Below, one piece after another: positions 18,294-27,686 of a DNA stretch of 64,000 bases; the first letter of the stretch is position 1; each line of letters begins with the position of its first letter. The notes under the pieces are model-generated. The model did not search any database and was not told where the DNA came from. It saw only the letters and a program-made list of their open reading frames with translations. This stretch comes from Plantibacter flavus (GTDB lineage Bacteria; Actinomycetota; Actinomycetes; Actinomycetales; Microbacteriaceae). The stretch is taken from assembly GCF_002024505.1 (NCBI RefSeq), contig NZ_CP019402.1:3534001-3598000 (forward strand). The letters run 5' to 3'. The position numbers and the translations under genes were made by a program.

Positions 18294-18654
18294 CCTGACG
18301 GAGACGGACGACGATCTCGGAGCGCTCGCGAGCTCACTCGACGACGTGGTGCTGGCGGTACCGGGCGTCGACGGGTTGACCGCCGTCGAGCCCACACTGC
18401 TCCGGGCCGCGAAGGAGGGCGTCGGAGCACTGCTCGGCTCGCCCGATCAGCAGACACGGGTGAGCGTCAGGCGCGTCACAGGCGTCCTGACCGTCAACAC
18501 CAACATCTCCGTGGCAGCTGAGGCGGCCTCCCCTGCCGTCGCGCAGGCAGTCCACCGCGCCATCGCGGACCGGCTCCCCTCGTCCCCCGGCGAGGGCGCT
18601 CCGTCCATCACCGTCCGCGTGATCGACGTCGTCCCGAGCGGCTCCCAGGACTGA
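18286..18654 (+). CDS. Small Asp23-operon protein of unknown function
   Basis: A 122-residue acidic protein that overlaps the Asp23 gene by eight bases. The middle (TRVSVRRVTGVLTVNTNISV) and end (SITVRVIDVVP) look like strands of a small alpha/beta fold similar to the Asp23 domain, suggesting a diverged paralogue. There is no membrane segment. The function is not known. Confidence 0.8.
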   Translation: MHDLTETDDDLGALASSLDDVVLAVPGVDGLTAVEPTLLRAAKEGVGALLGSPDQQTRVSVRRVTGVLTVNTNISVAAEAASPAVAQAVHRAIADRLPSSPGEGAPSITVRVIDVVPSGSQD

Positions 18655-18773
18655 CCCGACGGCAGGGTCCGCGCTGCGACAGGAACGCGGATCGGCTTGC
18701 GTCCGGCTTCCAGGGGTTCGTCCTGCGTTCGCGCTCCGCGCTGGTAGCGCACTCGGACAACTCCCAGTAAAAA

Positions 18774-18829
18774 TAACGTTCTGATAACTACCGCTCGTTA
18801 CCGATCCGTTATATGGTTTTGGAACGTTA
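18774..18829. repeat. Inverted repeat in AT-rich island
   Basis: TAACGTTC and GAACGTTA are perfect eight-base inverted copies 40 bases apart inside a strikingly AT-rich stretch of otherwise GC-rich DNA. They may be a paired operator. No gene occupies the roughly 380 bases between the Asp23 operon and the MarR gene. Confidence 0.6.
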
Positions 18830-18925
18830 GTTGTTTTGCTGTGGCAGCTGACGGAATGTGATTGCAGGACACTCTTGGTGCAAGGGAAAGAGAGCCGGTC
18901 GTAGCCTCTGCGACCGGCTCTCGTC
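18821..18925 (+). ncRNA. Candidate small RNA with terminal hairpin
   Basis: A possible -10 (TATATG at 18810) in the AT-rich island precedes about 105 nt. These contain a small TTGCA/TGCAA stem (18862-18883) and a perfect 12-base GAGAGCCGGTCG stem with a nine-base loop (18890-18922) acting like a terminator. I found no ORF and recognise no RNA family. The -35 is poor. The hairpin alone is firmer than the transcript. Confidence 0.35.
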
Positions 18926-19032
18926 ATGTCCGGAGACGATACGGATCGCAACCACCTCGTCCCGACGCGCGGCTCGACGTCCGTCCAGGATAGATTCAGG
19001 TGGTGGATCGTCGGACGGCAGCGGGAGCAGGT

Positions 19033-19464
19033 ATGGACGAGAGGCGACTCGCGATCGCCGCGTGGGAGTCACTCTTCCGCGCGCAGGTCGACGTGATGCG
19101 CCACATCTCGCACGACTTCCCGAGCCACGGCATCTCGCTCAACGAGTACGACGTCCTGCACACGATGTCGCGGGAGCCCGATCGTCGCATCCGTCTGCGC
19201 GACCTCAACTCGAGTGTGCTGCTCTCGCAGCCGAGCATCAGCCGTCTGGTCGACCGGCTCGTCGCGCGCGGGCTGGTCGGCAAATGCCCCGACCCGGACG
19301 ACGGCCGCGGCACCCTCGTCCGCATGACCGACGCGGGATACGAGGTCTACCGTGCGGTCGCCATCGCCCACGGTGCGACGATCGCCGAACGCGTGACCAC
19401 CTCGCTCAGCCCGCAGGAGATGGCGACCCTCGCGGCGCTCAGCGACAAGCTCCGCGGAGCGTGA
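19033..19464 (+). CDS. MarR-family transcriptional regulator
   Basis: A 143-residue winged-helix regulator: SLNEYDVLHTM, then recognition region SVLLSQPSISRLVDRLVARGLV, then the wing DPDDGRGTLVRMTDAG. GTG codons 30-33 bases upstream are alternative starts, but the ATG has GGGAG at six bases, and TAGATT at 18991 would place the transcript start at the first GTG. It stands ahead of the DNA repair genes but separated from them by its own stop and a new promoter-like region. Confidence 0.88.
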   Translation: MDERRLAIAAWESLFRAQVDVMRHISHDFPSHGISLNEYDVLHTMSREPDRRIRLRDLNSSVLLSQPSISRLVDRLVARGLVGKCPDPDDGRGTLVRMTDAGYEVYRAVAIAHGATIAERVTTSLSPQEMATLAALSDKLRGA

Positions 19465-19553
19465 GCCGCGCCGACTGACCCGACGCGGACGGCCCCCACT
19501 GTCGTGTCCGATTTCCGCTCGTCCGACCCGGTGGCGCATGTCAGACTCGGATC

Positions 19554-21056
19554 ATGGACGACACCCGGAGCATGGACTTCGCCGAACGCTACCGCGCGAT
19601 CCAAGCCCGCGACCAGCGCTTCGACGGGCAGTTCATCACGGCCGTGAGCTCCACGGGGATCTACTGCCGGCCGTCCTGCCCGGCTCGGACCCCGAAGCCG
19701 GAGAACGTCACCTTCTACGCGACGAGCGCTGCAGCGCACGAGGCCGGCTTCCGCGCGTGCAAACGGTGCCTGCCCGAGGCCGTCCCGGGCACGCCCGCCT
19801 GGAACCTCGGTAACGACGTCGCCGCGCGCAGCATGCGCCTCATCGCCGACGGCGTCGTCGAACGCGAAGGTGTCCCCGGGCTCGCCTCGCGTCTCGGGTA
19901 CTCGAGCCGCCATCTGACACGGATCCTCAGCGCCGAGCTGGGCGCGGGTCCACTCGCGCTGGCACGTGCCCACCGTGCGCAGGGTGCTCGACAGCTGCTG
20001 ACCGGCACCGACCTCCCCTTCGGTGACATCGCCTTCGCCGCCGGGTTCTCGAGCATCCGGCAGTTCAACGACACGATGCGGGAGGTGTTCGAGCTCACCC
20101 CAGGTGAGCTGCGCGCGAAACACCGGACGGTCGGCGAACACGCCCCCGGCTCGATCACCCTGACCCTGCCGTTCCGCCGCCCGTTCGACGCAGCGGGCGT
20201 CTTCGCGTGGTTCGCCCCACGGGCGGTGGACGGCGTCGAGCTCGCGGGCCCCGACCACTACGCCCGGCTCCTCGCCCTCCCCGGTGGCACGGCGTGGTTC
20301 GAAGTCCGGCAGGTCGGCGACGAGCTCCGACTCACCGCCGAGGTGACGGACCTCGCCGACCTGCCGGTGCTCGTCTCGCGGGTCCGTCGGCTCTTCGACC
20401 TCGACGCCGACCCCACGTCCGCCGACGCCGTCCTCGCGACGGACCCGCGTCTCGCCGCCTCGGTCGCGGCCACACCGGGCATCCGACTCCCCGGGGCGGT
20501 CGACCCGGAGGAGATGCTGGTCCGGGCGATGGTCGGGCAGCAGATCACCGTGGCCGCGGCGCGCACCCAGCTCCGTCGTCTCGCGGACGAGGTGAGCACG
20601 ACGGTCCCCGAACGACACGGACTGCACCGGCTCTTCCCGACGGCGTCGCAGATCGCGAACGGCGGGGAGGCCGCACTCGTCGGGCCCCGAGCGCGGATCG
20701 ACAGCCTGCTCGGCGTCGCAGGGGCGCTCGTGTCCGGTGAACTCGCGATCGGCTTCGGTGACGACCGTGACGAGCTCCGAGCCCGCCTGCTCGCCATGAA
20801 GGGGATCGGTCCGTGGACGGCCGACTACGTCAGCATGCGGGTGCTCGGCAACCCCGACGCTTTCCTGCCCGGCGACGTCGCCGTCCGCACGGGTGCGGGC
20901 CGGCTCGGTCTGCCCTCCGACGCGCGCACGCTCACCGCGGAAGCGGACGCCTTCGCCCCATGGCGCTCCTATCTCTGCCTCCACCTGTGGAAGGCGGCCT
21001 CCACACCGGCACCGTCCTCCGCACCATCAGCCCTCGAGAAAGGTCCAGCAGCATGA
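19554..21056 (+). CDS. Ada-type regulator fused to AlkA DNA-3-methyladenine glycosylase
   Basis: A 500-residue fusion. Residues about 1-80 are the Ada zinc domain with four cysteines ([18 protein letters not shown]), where methyl phosphotriesters are repaired. Residues 85-190 are an AraC-type DNA-binding domain ([20 protein letters not shown]). The rest is AlkA: an N-terminal domain, then the helix-hairpin-helix glycosylase with [15 protein letters not shown] and catalytic Asp in FLPGDVAVR. It senses alkylation, activates its own operon and excises alkylated bases. Ogt is coupled downstream. Confidence 0.93.
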   Translation: MDDTRSMDFAERYRAIQARDQRFDGQFITAVSSTGIYCRPSCPARTPKPENVTFYATSAAAHEAGFRACKRCLPEAVPGTPAWNLGNDVAARSMRLIADGVVEREGVPGLASRLGYSSRHLTRILSAELGAGPLALARAHRAQGARQLLTGTDLPFGDIAFAAGFSSIRQFNDTMREVFELTPGELRAKHRTVGEHAPGSITLTLPFRRPFDAAGVFAWFAPRAVDGVELAGPDHYARLLALPGGTAWFEVRQVGDELRLTAEVTDLADLPVLVSRVRRLFDLDADPTSADAVLATDPRLAASVAATPGIRLPGAVDPEEMLVRAMVGQQITVAAARTQLRRLADEVSTTVPERHGLHRLFPTASQIANGGEAALVGPRARIDSLLGVAGALVSGELAIGFGDDRDELRARLLAMKGIGPWTADYVSMRVLGNPDAFLPGDVAVRTGAGRLGLPSDARTLTAEADAFAPWRSYLCLHLWKAASTPAPSSAPSALEKGPAA

Positions 21057-21613
21057 CCACCATCATCTCCAGCACGAGGATCCGCCGCGGTGACGGCCAC
21101 GTGTCCGGCGCACAGCTCACCGCGACCAGCCAGACCGTCGACACCCCGGACGGCCCCTTCACGATCCTCGCGCGCGAGGACGGGGCGGTGCTCTCCTCAG
21201 GGTGGTCCGACGACATCGACGTCATGCTCGAACGGATCCGACCCGCCGACCGCCCCGGCGAGACGGTGGCGGGGACGATCGGGGCGATGGACGCCGTCCG
21301 CGCGTACTACGACGGCGACCTGACGGCGATCGACGTGGTGCCGGTCGCCCAGTTCGGCGGCCCGTTCCGCACGCACGCCTGGACGGTGCTGCGGACGATC
21401 GCCGCGGGACACCCGGTGACCTACACGGAGTTCGCCGCGGCGAGCGGTCGGCCGTCGGCGGTCCGCGCTGCGGCGAGCGCCTGCGCGACGAACGCTCCGG
21501 CTCTGTTCGTCCCGTGCCACCGCGTCCTCCGGACCGACGGGACGCTCGGCGGGTTCGCCTGGGGACTCGACGTCAAGCGGTCGTTGCTCGACCGCGAGGC
21601 CGCGCTGAGCTGA
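21053..21613 (+). CDS. ogt: Methylated-DNA--protein-cysteine methyltransferase
   Basis: Suicide repair enzyme that takes the methyl group from O6-methylguanine. The active-site motif PCHRVL is at about residue 157, preceded by the helix-turn-helix [21 protein letters not shown]. The ATG overlaps the AlkA fusion stop (ATGA), so the two are co-translated as an adaptive-response operon. The 80-residue N-terminal domain is diverged, as is usual. Confidence 0.95.
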   Translation: MTTIISSTRIRRGDGHVSGAQLTATSQTVDTPDGPFTILAREDGAVLSSGWSDDIDVMLERIRPADRPGETVAGTIGAMDAVRAYYDGDLTAIDVVPVAQFGGPFRTHAWTVLRTIAAGHPVTYTEFAAASGRPSAVRAAASACATNAPALFVPCHRVLRTDGTLGGFAWGLDVKRSLLDREAALS

Positions 21614-21706
21614 GCGGGCACCTCGACCAATACGGTGACACCGGACGGCACGATGACCGGAACGGGCGGGTTCGGTCAACCCTCCGGAGCGAACGGATCG
21701 TCCGCG

Positions 21707-21712
21707 TAGGCT
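21707..21712 (+). promoter_or_regulatory. -10 hexamer of leaderless photolyase gene
   Basis: TAGGCT sits six bases before the ATG. Confidence 0.45.
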
Positions 21713-21718
21713 GACGGG

Positions 21719-23089
21719 ATGGCTGCCGCACCGACGATCGTATGGTTCCGTGACGACCTCCGCCTGGCGGACAATCCCGCACTGCACGCGGCGGTCGAGC
21801 TCGGTTCCCCGATCCTCTGCCTGTTCGTGCTCGACGACAGCGAGGAGCTGCGACCGCTCGGCGGGGCGTCCCGCTGGTGGCTCCACCACAGCCTCGAAGC
21901 CCTCGGAGACGACATCCGTGGTCTCGGCGGCACGCTGCTCCTCCGATCCGGAAGTGCGGCGACCATCGTGCCTGAACTCGCCCACTCGATCGGCGCCGGC
22001 GCCGTCCTGTGGAACCGTCGCTACGGCGCGGCCGAGCGGGAGATCGACGCCGGGATCAAGTCGGAGCTGAAGGATGCCGGCCTCGACGCGCGCAGCTTCG
22101 CCGCGAACCTCCTCGCCGAGCCGTGGGAGATCGTCACCGGCCAGGGCCAGCCGTACTCCGTCTTCACCCCGTTCTGGAAGGCGTCGCTCCAGCGACACGC
22201 GGCGAACCCGCCGAGGCACCCGCTCCCCGCACCCACCACGTTGACGTCGATGTCGGAGCCGCCCGCCGGCGACGAGCTCGAGTCCTGGGACCTGCTTCCG
22301 ACGAAGCCCGACTGGGCGGGGGGACTGCGCGAGCAGTGGACGCCGGGCGAGGCCGGCGCCGACGCACGGCTCGCCGACTTCCTCGGCGGTGGCGTCTCCG
22401 GCTACACCGAGGATCGCGACTACCCGGCCCAGCCGTCGACCTCGGGGCTCTCCCCGCACCTCCGCTTCGGCGAGATCAGCTCGCCGCAGATCTGGTACGC
22501 CGCCCGCGACGGACGCCGACACCTCGGCGACGACGGCGCCACCTTCCTCAAGGAGCTCGGCTGGCGCGAGTTCGCCTACCACTGCCTCTACGCCTTCCCC
22601 GACCTCGCGACGCGCAACTGGCGTCAGGCCTTCGACCGGTTCCCCTGGCCGGACGTCGACCAGGAGGCGTTCGACGCGTGGAAGACCGGCAAGACCGGGA
22701 TCCCGCTCGTCGACGCCGGCATGCGGGAGTTGTGGGCGACAGGCACCATGCACAACCGGATCCGGATGGTGACGGCGTCGTTCCTCACCAAGAACCTGCT
22801 CATCCACTGGAAGCTCGGCGAGGACTGGTTCTGGGACACGCTCGTCGACGCCGACCCGGCGTCCAACCCCTTCAACTGGCAGTGGGTGGCCGGCAGTGGC
22901 TTCGACGCCTCGCCCTACTTCCGGATCTTCAACCCCGAGCGACAGCGCGAACGCTTCGACGCCGACGACGCGTACATCAAGCGGTGGGTGCCCGAGTTCG
23001 GGACGGACGACTACCCCGAGCCGATCGTCGACCTCGGCGAGACGAGGCAGGCTGCGCTCGCGGCGTACGAGCAGGTCAAGGGGGCGTAG
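21719..23089 (+). CDS. phr: Deoxyribodipyrimidine photolyase (cryptochrome/photolyase family)
   Basis: A 456-residue class I photolyase that splits pyrimidine dimers with light. The N-terminal antenna domain starts IVWFRDDLRLADNPAL. The FAD-binding domain carries ELGWREFAYHCLY, GMRELWATGTMHNRIRM and NPFNWQWVAGSGFDASPYFR. All parts are intact and it forms a repair neighbourhood with the Ada-AlkA and Ogt genes. Confidence 0.95.
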   Translation: MAAAPTIVWFRDDLRLADNPALHAAVELGSPILCLFVLDDSEELRPLGGASRWWLHHSLEALGDDIRGLGGTLLLRSGSAATIVPELAHSIGAGAVLWNRRYGAAEREIDAGIKSELKDAGLDARSFAANLLAEPWEIVTGQGQPYSVFTPFWKASLQRHAANPPRHPLPAPTTLTSMSEPPAGDELESWDLLPTKPDWAGGLREQWTPGEAGADARLADFLGGGVSGYTEDRDYPAQPSTSGLSPHLRFGEISSPQIWYAARDGRRHLGDDGATFLKELGWREFAYHCLYAFPDLATRNWRQAFDRFPWPDVDQEAFDAWKTGKTGIPLVDAGMRELWATGTMHNRIRMVTASFLTKNLLIHWKLGEDWFWDTLVDADPASNPFNWQWVAGSGFDASPYFRIFNPERQRERFDADDAYIKRWVPEFGTDDYPEPIVDLGETRQAALAAYEQVKGA

Positions 23090-23110
23090 CTCCGGGCCGT
23101 CGTCCTGCGA

Positions 23111-23134
23111 CACTTCGACAAGCTCACTGACCGG
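23111..23134 (+). repeat. Dispersed repeat copy
   Basis: CACTTCGACAAGCTCACTGA plus CCGG, a variant of the window's CTTCGACAAGCTCAGGGACCGG family. Confidence 0.7.
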
Positions 23135-23185
23135 GGTGGGGCTCAGGGACCGGGGTGGGGCTCAGGGACCGGGGTGGGGGTCAGC
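23129..23185. repeat. Three tandem 19-bp units
   Basis: GACCGGGGTGGGGCTCAGG is repeated three times, the last with two changes and containing the response-regulator stop codon. It grows directly out of the dispersed repeat at 23111. Confidence 0.9.
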
Positions 23186-23837
23186 GGGTGCGGAAGAGAC
23201 CGGCGCGCTGGGCCGCGGCGATCGCCGCCGAGCGGTTCGACACGTCGAGCTTCGTGTAGATGTGCGCGAGATGCGACTTCACCGTCGTCTCCCCGACATG
23301 CAGTCGCCCGGCGATCTCGAGGTTGGTGAGCCCCTCGGCCGCCCGCGCGAGCACCTCGATCTCCCGCGCGCTCAGCGCCTGCTGCGGTGCACTCACCCGG
23401 GCGACCAGACGGGTCGCCACCGCCGGCCCGAGCACCGAGTTCCCGCCGGCCGCCGAGCGGATGCCGTCGATGAGGTCCTCCGGGGCGGCGTCCTTCAACA
23501 GGTACCCCGCGGCTCCGGCTTCGATCGCGCCGAGGATGTCGGCGTCGGAGTCGTAGTTCGTCAGCACGAGGACCGACGGGCCGCCCGGCAGCGACGCGAT
23601 CTCCCTCGTCGCATCGATCCCCGTCGGACCATCGCCGAAGCTCAGATCCATGAGGACGAGGTCGGCGCCGGGTGCGGCGGCCACAGCCTCGGCTGCGGTC
23701 GATGCGGTCCCGACCACCTCGATGTCGGCGATCGGCGCGAGCACCGCGAGGAGTCCGGCTCGGACGATCGGGTGGTCGTCCGCCACCACGACCCGGATGA
23801 CCGGCGGCTCGCCGACAACGGTCGCATCGTCACGCAT
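23181..23837 (-). CDS. NarL/LuxR-family response regulator
   Basis: A 218-residue two-component regulator. The receiver domain has VVVADDHPIVRAG, phospho-acceptor Asp in VLMDLSFGDG and Lys in YLLKDAAPED. The LuxR helix-turn-helix is ALSAREIEVLARAAEGLTNL, followed by TTVKSHLAHIYTKL. It overlaps the kinase gene by eight bases, so the kinase is its partner. The divergent FtsX-type ABC operon is a plausible target. Confidence 0.92.
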   Translation of the reverse strand: MRDDATVVGEPPVIRVVVADDHPIVRAGLLAVLAPIADIEVVGTASTAAEAVAAAPGADLVLMDLSFGDGPTGIDATREIASLPGGPSVLVLTNYDSDADILGAIEAGAAGYLLKDAAPEDLIDGIRSAAGGNSVLGPAVATRLVARVSAPQQALSAREIEVLARAAEGLTNLEIAGRLHVGETTVKSHLAHIYTKLDVSNRSAAIAAAQRAGLFRTR

Positions 23838-25095
23838 GGGCGGCCCCTTCCGTTCCTGGTGCTGCGAACCGCACGGTGATGGTCGTGCCGGCGCCCGGCG
23901 CACTGCGCACCTCGACCTCGCCACCCAGTTCGGTGATGCGACGGCGCATGGACGTCATGCCGAACGGGCCGCCCGCAGTGCGCTCGGCGACCCTCGCCGG
24001 ATCGAACCCCACCCCGTCGTCGTCGATGTCGAGGATGACCTCCTCGTCGAGGTAGGTGAGGGTGACGTCCGCCCGGCTCGCTCCGGCATGCCGGACGACG
24101 TTCGCGAGACTGCTCTGCGCAGCCCGGAGGAGCGCGGTCGTCACCGGCGTGCCGAGGACGAACGCATCGCCGGTGACCGTCGTGGAGACCGGTGTGCCGC
24201 TCTGGGCGGTCGTCGTCTCGGCGAGCCGACCGAGTGCGTCCGCGATCGTCGCGCCCACCAACGCCGGCGGGCTCAGCTCGTCGATGAGGCTGCGCGTCTC
24301 GGCGAGGGCCGTCGCCGCGGCGTCCCGGGCCAGCCCGATGTGCGAACGCAGCTGCTCCGTGCCCGGCTGCTCGGCAGCGGAGCGTTCGGCCGCGTGCAGG
24401 AGCAGTTGGATGCTCGACAGGGCCTGGGCGACCGTGTCGTGGAGGTCTGCGGCGAGGCGCTCGCGCTCCGCCAGCTTGCCCGCCTGCCGCCCCCGCTCGG
24501 CGAGCTCCTCGCGTGCCGCGACGAGCTCGGCGATGAGTCGCTCCCGCTCGGCCGCCTCCCGGGCCAGCGCCTCGTAACCGAGTCCGATCGCGACGGCCAC
24601 GGCCGCACCGACGAGCGGGCCGACGACTCCCCCGACGCTGAAGCCGGCGTGCAGGCCGATCGCGACGACCGCGGCGACGGTGGCGATCACCACGGCGGGC
24701 ACCGCGACGGCCCTGGGCAGGAGGTGAAGATAGAGGAAGAACAACGGGAAGACGAGGTAGGCGGCATCCGGGCTGAGGAGGACGAGGACCACCCACTCGA
24801 CGCTGAGCAGCACCAGCCAGGCGAGGACGGACACCCGACCTCGACGCACACCGACAGGAGCAGCGTCGCGATCGGTGGTGCCGCTGACGGCCACCGCACG
24901 GCGGACCCGACCGCCGAGGACGGCGCCGGCGGCGTAGGTGAGCAGCATGCCCACGGCGAGGACGATCGCCGTGAGGGCCGCCTGGCCACCGACCGAGACG
25001 GATCGCGCGATCACGAGCACGATGAGTGCGGTGACGAGGCCGTGGAGGCCGAGCTGCAGGCCGGTGAACACGGGGCTGAGTGCCGAGTGCTTCAT
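23830..25095 (-). CDS. NarL-type sensor histidine kinase
   Basis: A 421-residue membrane kinase. Six hydrophobic helices span residues 10-165, then a coiled linker, the HisKA_3 phosphorylation helix (ERERLAADLHDTVAQALSSI, His in LHDT) and an ATPase domain with DDDGVGFDP and GGPFGMTSMRRR. There is no large extracellular domain, so it probably senses within the membrane. The start is fixed by TACGCT six bases upstream. Confidence 0.92.
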   Translation of the reverse strand: MKHSALSPVFTGLQLGLHGLVTALIVLVIARSVSVGGQAALTAIVLAVGMLLTYAAGAVLGGRVRRAVAVSGTTDRDAAPVGVRRGRVSVLAWLVLLSVEWVVLVLLSPDAAYLVFPLFFLYLHLLPRAVAVPAVVIATVAAVVAIGLHAGFSVGGVVGPLVGAAVAVAIGLGYEALAREAAERERLIAELVAAREELAERGRQAGKLAERERLAADLHDTVAQALSSIQLLLHAAERSAAEQPGTEQLRSHIGLARDAAATALAETRSLIDELSPPALVGATIADALGRLAETTTAQSGTPVSTTVTGDAFVLGTPVTTALLRAAQSSLANVVRHAGASRADVTLTYLDEEVILDIDDDGVGFDPARVAERTAGGPFGMTSMRRRITELGGEVEVRSAPGAGTTITVRFAAPGTEGAAHA

Positions 25096-25101
25096 CCGCC
25101 C

Positions 25102-25107
25102 AGCGTA
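25102..25107 (-). promoter_or_regulatory. -10 hexamer of leaderless kinase operon
   Basis: TACGCT, then GGGCGG, then ATG. Confidence 0.45.
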
Positions 25108-25271
25108 CGGCGGGGATCGTCGTCGCGAATCATCAGAAAGGTGGAACGTCGCCTCCACCCGACAGCGCCGGAGGACCGTCCCGTCCGACGATGCCCTGGC
25201 TCGGCGACGCGACGAGGCTGGAACCACGCCGCACCACGGAGACGCCGTCGGGCGGCTGACAAGGAGTCCCC

Positions 25272-26357
25272 ATGTTCGTCGCCTGGCGCGACATGCGCTT
25301 CGCCACCGGTCGCTTCGTGCTGATCGGGGCGGTCGTCGCCCTCATCACCCTGCTCGTCGGATTCCTCAGCGGCCTCACCGCAGGGCTGGCGAACCAGAAC
25401 ATCTCGGCGATCACCGGGCTGGGTGCGTCGAGCATCGTCCTTGCGGCCCCGTCCGACGGCGAGCAGGCGACGTTCGCGGACTCCGCGATCGACGCGGACG
25501 CGGCCACGACGTGGGCTGCGGTCCCCGGAGTCGACGGTGTCCAGGAACTCGGCATCGGCCAGACGCGGATGACCACGGACGACGCGCGCACCTCCGTGGC
25601 GCTGTTCGGGATCAGTGGCGACGCCGTCGCGGGTCGCACCGTCGACGTGCCCGCCGACGGGACCGCCCGCCTGAGCCGGACCGCCGCGGAGGCCCTCCAC
25701 GTCTCCCGAGGCGACACCGTCTCGATCGGTGGCAGCGAACTCGAGGTCGGATCGGTCGTCGACGACCAGTGGTACAGCCACACGCCGGTCGTCTGGACGA
25801 GCCTGGCCGAGTGGCGGTCGCTGCAGGCTGCGCAAGGGTCCCCCGGCGACGGAGCGACCGCGCTCGCCATCGCCGGGAACCCGAGCGCCGAAGCGGTGAC
25901 GGAGGCGGAGCAGGCCACCGGCACGGTGTCGAAGGACGTCCTGTCTTCCTTGCTCGCGATCGGCTCGTTCCGCTCCGAGATCGGATCGCTCCTCCTCATG
26001 GTCGCCATGCTGTTCGGGATCTCCGCGCTCGTCATCGGAGCCTTCTTCACGGTGTGGACCATGCAGCGCGCGGGCGACGTGGCGATCCTCAAAGCGCTGG
26101 GCGCGACGACCCGTCGGCTGTCGCTCGATGCGCTCGGCCAGGCGCTCGTCCTCCTCGTCATCGGTGTCGGGCTCGGCATCGGCATCACCGCCGCACTCGG
26201 TTCCGCGGCGGGCACGGCACTGCCCTTCGTGCTCAGCCCACTGACGACGCTCGTGCCCGGGGTGATCATGATCGCCCTCGGTCTGATCGGAGCGGCGTTC
26301 GCCCTGCGGTCCATCCTCTCGGCCGACCCGCTGACCGCGCTCGGCGGCAACCGGTGA
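25272..26357 (+). CDS. FtsX/MacB-type ABC transporter permease
   Basis: A 361-residue protein. An N-terminal membrane helix (FVLIGAVVALITLLVGFLSG) is followed by an extracytoplasmic domain of about 200 residues and three C-terminal helices, which is the FtsX/MacB type-VII exporter plan. GGAG sits seven bases upstream. The ATPase gene follows after 61 bases. Such exporters in actinobacteria often expel antimicrobial peptides or move lipoproteins. The two-component genes diverge from it. Confidence 0.88.
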   Translation: MFVAWRDMRFATGRFVLIGAVVALITLLVGFLSGLTAGLANQNISAITGLGASSIVLAAPSDGEQATFADSAIDADAATTWAAVPGVDGVQELGIGQTRMTTDDARTSVALFGISGDAVAGRTVDVPADGTARLSRTAAEALHVSRGDTVSIGGSELEVGSVVDDQWYSHTPVVWTSLAEWRSLQAAQGSPGDGATALAIAGNPSAEAVTEAEQATGTVSKDVLSSLLAIGSFRSEIGSLLLMVAMLFGISALVIGAFFTVWTMQRAGDVAILKALGATTRRLSLDALGQALVLLVIGVGLGIGITAALGSAAGTALPFVLSPLTTLVPGVIMIALGLIGAAFALRSILSADPLTALGGNR

Positions 26358-26418
26358 ACGCGCCCGACCTCCCTGTCTCCTTCCTCGCACCCGCCCTCGT
26401 CACCATCGGAGTCTCCGC

Positions 26419-27123
26419 ATGATCTCGCTCACCGACGTCACCCTCACCTTCCCCGACGGCGACCACCGCGTCACCGCCGTCGACCACGCGACCCTCACCG
26501 TCCCGGCCGGGACCGTCTCCGCGCTCACCGGGCCATCGGGCTCCGGGAAGTCGAGTGTGCTCGCCGTCGCAGCCGGCCTCATCCGGCCCGACAGCGGCCT
26601 GGTGGAGGTGGCGGGGGTCGACGTCACCTCCCTCGACCGCCGTGCGGCCACCGACTTCCGCCGCACGAGGCTCGGCATCGTGTTCCAGCAGGCCAACCTG
26701 CTGCCGTCGCTCACGGCCCTCGAGCAGTTGTGCGTCCTCGGGACGCTCGGCGGCCGCACGTCGCGGGCCGACCGGACGCGCACCCGCGAGCGGGCCACGA
26801 TGCTGCTCGCCGCCGTCGGGCTCGGCGACCAGGCCGGCAAGCGGCCGCATCAGCTCTCGGGTGGTCAGCGGCAGCGGGTCAACATCGCGCGCGCCCTCAT
26901 GAACGAGCCCGACGCCCTCGTCGTGGATGAGCCGACCAGTGCGCTCGACCACGAGCGGGGATCCGCGATCATCGAGCTCATCCTCGAACTCACCGCTACC
27001 TCGGGCGCCGCGACGCTGCTCGTCACCCACGATCGGAGCCACCTCGACCGCATGGACCAGGTGCTCGTCATGGAGGACGGTCGGCTCAGCGCCGCCGCCG
27101 ACGCGCTGGCCCTGCGGTCCTGA
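26419..27123 (+). CDS. ABC transporter ATP-binding protein (MacB/LolD-like)
   Basis: A 234-residue ATPase with Walker A GPSGSGKSS, signature LSGGQRQRV, Walker B ALVVDEPTSALD and the switch histidine in LLVTHDRSH. The Q-loop region reads GIVFQQANLLPSLTA, typical of LolD/MacB exporters. It partners the adjacent FtsX-type permease. Confidence 0.93.
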   Translation: MISLTDVTLTFPDGDHRVTAVDHATLTVPAGTVSALTGPSGSGKSSVLAVAAGLIRPDSGLVEVAGVDVTSLDRRAATDFRRTRLGIVFQQANLLPSLTALEQLCVLGTLGGRTSRADRTRTRERATMLLAAVGLGDQAGKRPHQLSGGQRQRVNIARALMNEPDALVVDEPTSALDHERGSAIIELILELTATSGAATLLVTHDRSHLDRMDQVLVMEDGRLSAAADALALRS

Positions 27124-27174
27124 GGTCCTCCGTCGCCCGGCGGTAGGGTGAGGTCACGTCGAGAGAGGACCGCC

Positions 27175-27576
27175 ATGCGCCGTGCCACCCGTGGGCTGAC
27201 CGTGATCGCGATCGTCGGAGCGGTGCTCGGCACGAGCGCCTGCACCGGTGGCGCGGACTCACCCTCCGGTCAGAGCTCCGCGAGCGAGGCCGGCGTGATC
27301 GCACCCGTCATCGTGCAGCTCGTCGATCAGGACGGCCGCACCGTCACCGTCGGCCTCGACAACGTGGTGGACCTCGTCGCCGTCGATCCGACCGTGTGGT
27401 CCGCGGAGATCGAGGATCCGTCGATCGCGGAGTACGTGCCGGGCGGCTCCCGCGGCGGCGCGTCCTTCAACCCCGGTCTGCAGCCGCTCGAGGTCGGGAG
27501 CACGACGGTGACACTGACGAACAGCTCAGACGATTCGACCGTCGTCCTCACGCTCGAGGTCGTCGACCGGTCCTGA
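27175..27576 (+). CDS. Putative lipoprotein of unknown function
   Basis: A 133-residue secreted protein: arginine-rich n-region, hydrophobic core, and a lipobox-like GTSAC at residues 19-23, which is atypical at -3. The mature part has beta-rich segments (VIVQLVDQDGRTVTV, VGSTTVTLTNSSDDSTVV) like a bacterial Ig-like fold. AGAGAGG precedes the ATG. It follows the ABC genes and could be its extracytoplasmic partner. Confidence 0.75.
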   Translation: MRRATRGLTVIAIVGAVLGTSACTGGADSPSGQSSASEAGVIAPVIVQLVDQDGRTVTVGLDNVVDLVAVDPTVWSAEIEDPSIAEYVPGGSRGGASFNPGLQPLEVGSTTVTLTNSSDDSTVVLTLEVVDRS

Positions 27577-27604
27577 GCCGGGACACTCGGACGAACCGAA
27601 CCGG

Positions 27605-27686
27605 CCCCTGAGCCGTTCGGAGGGCGCACCCCAACCGGTCCCTGAGCTGCGCCGCACTGAGCCTGTCGAAGTGTCGAAGGGCGTTC
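27605..27686. repeat. Composite of dispersed-repeat fragments
   Basis: Partial copies of GGTCCCTGAGCCTGTCGAAG lie one after another: CCCTGAGCCGTTCGGAGGGC, CGGTCCCTGAGCTG and ACTGAGCCTGTCGAAG, ending at the ppnP stop. Confidence 0.6.

Noticed and set aside
23129..23185. Possible CRISPR-like array
   Set aside because: Three units are directly adjacent with no spacers, and no cas gene is near.
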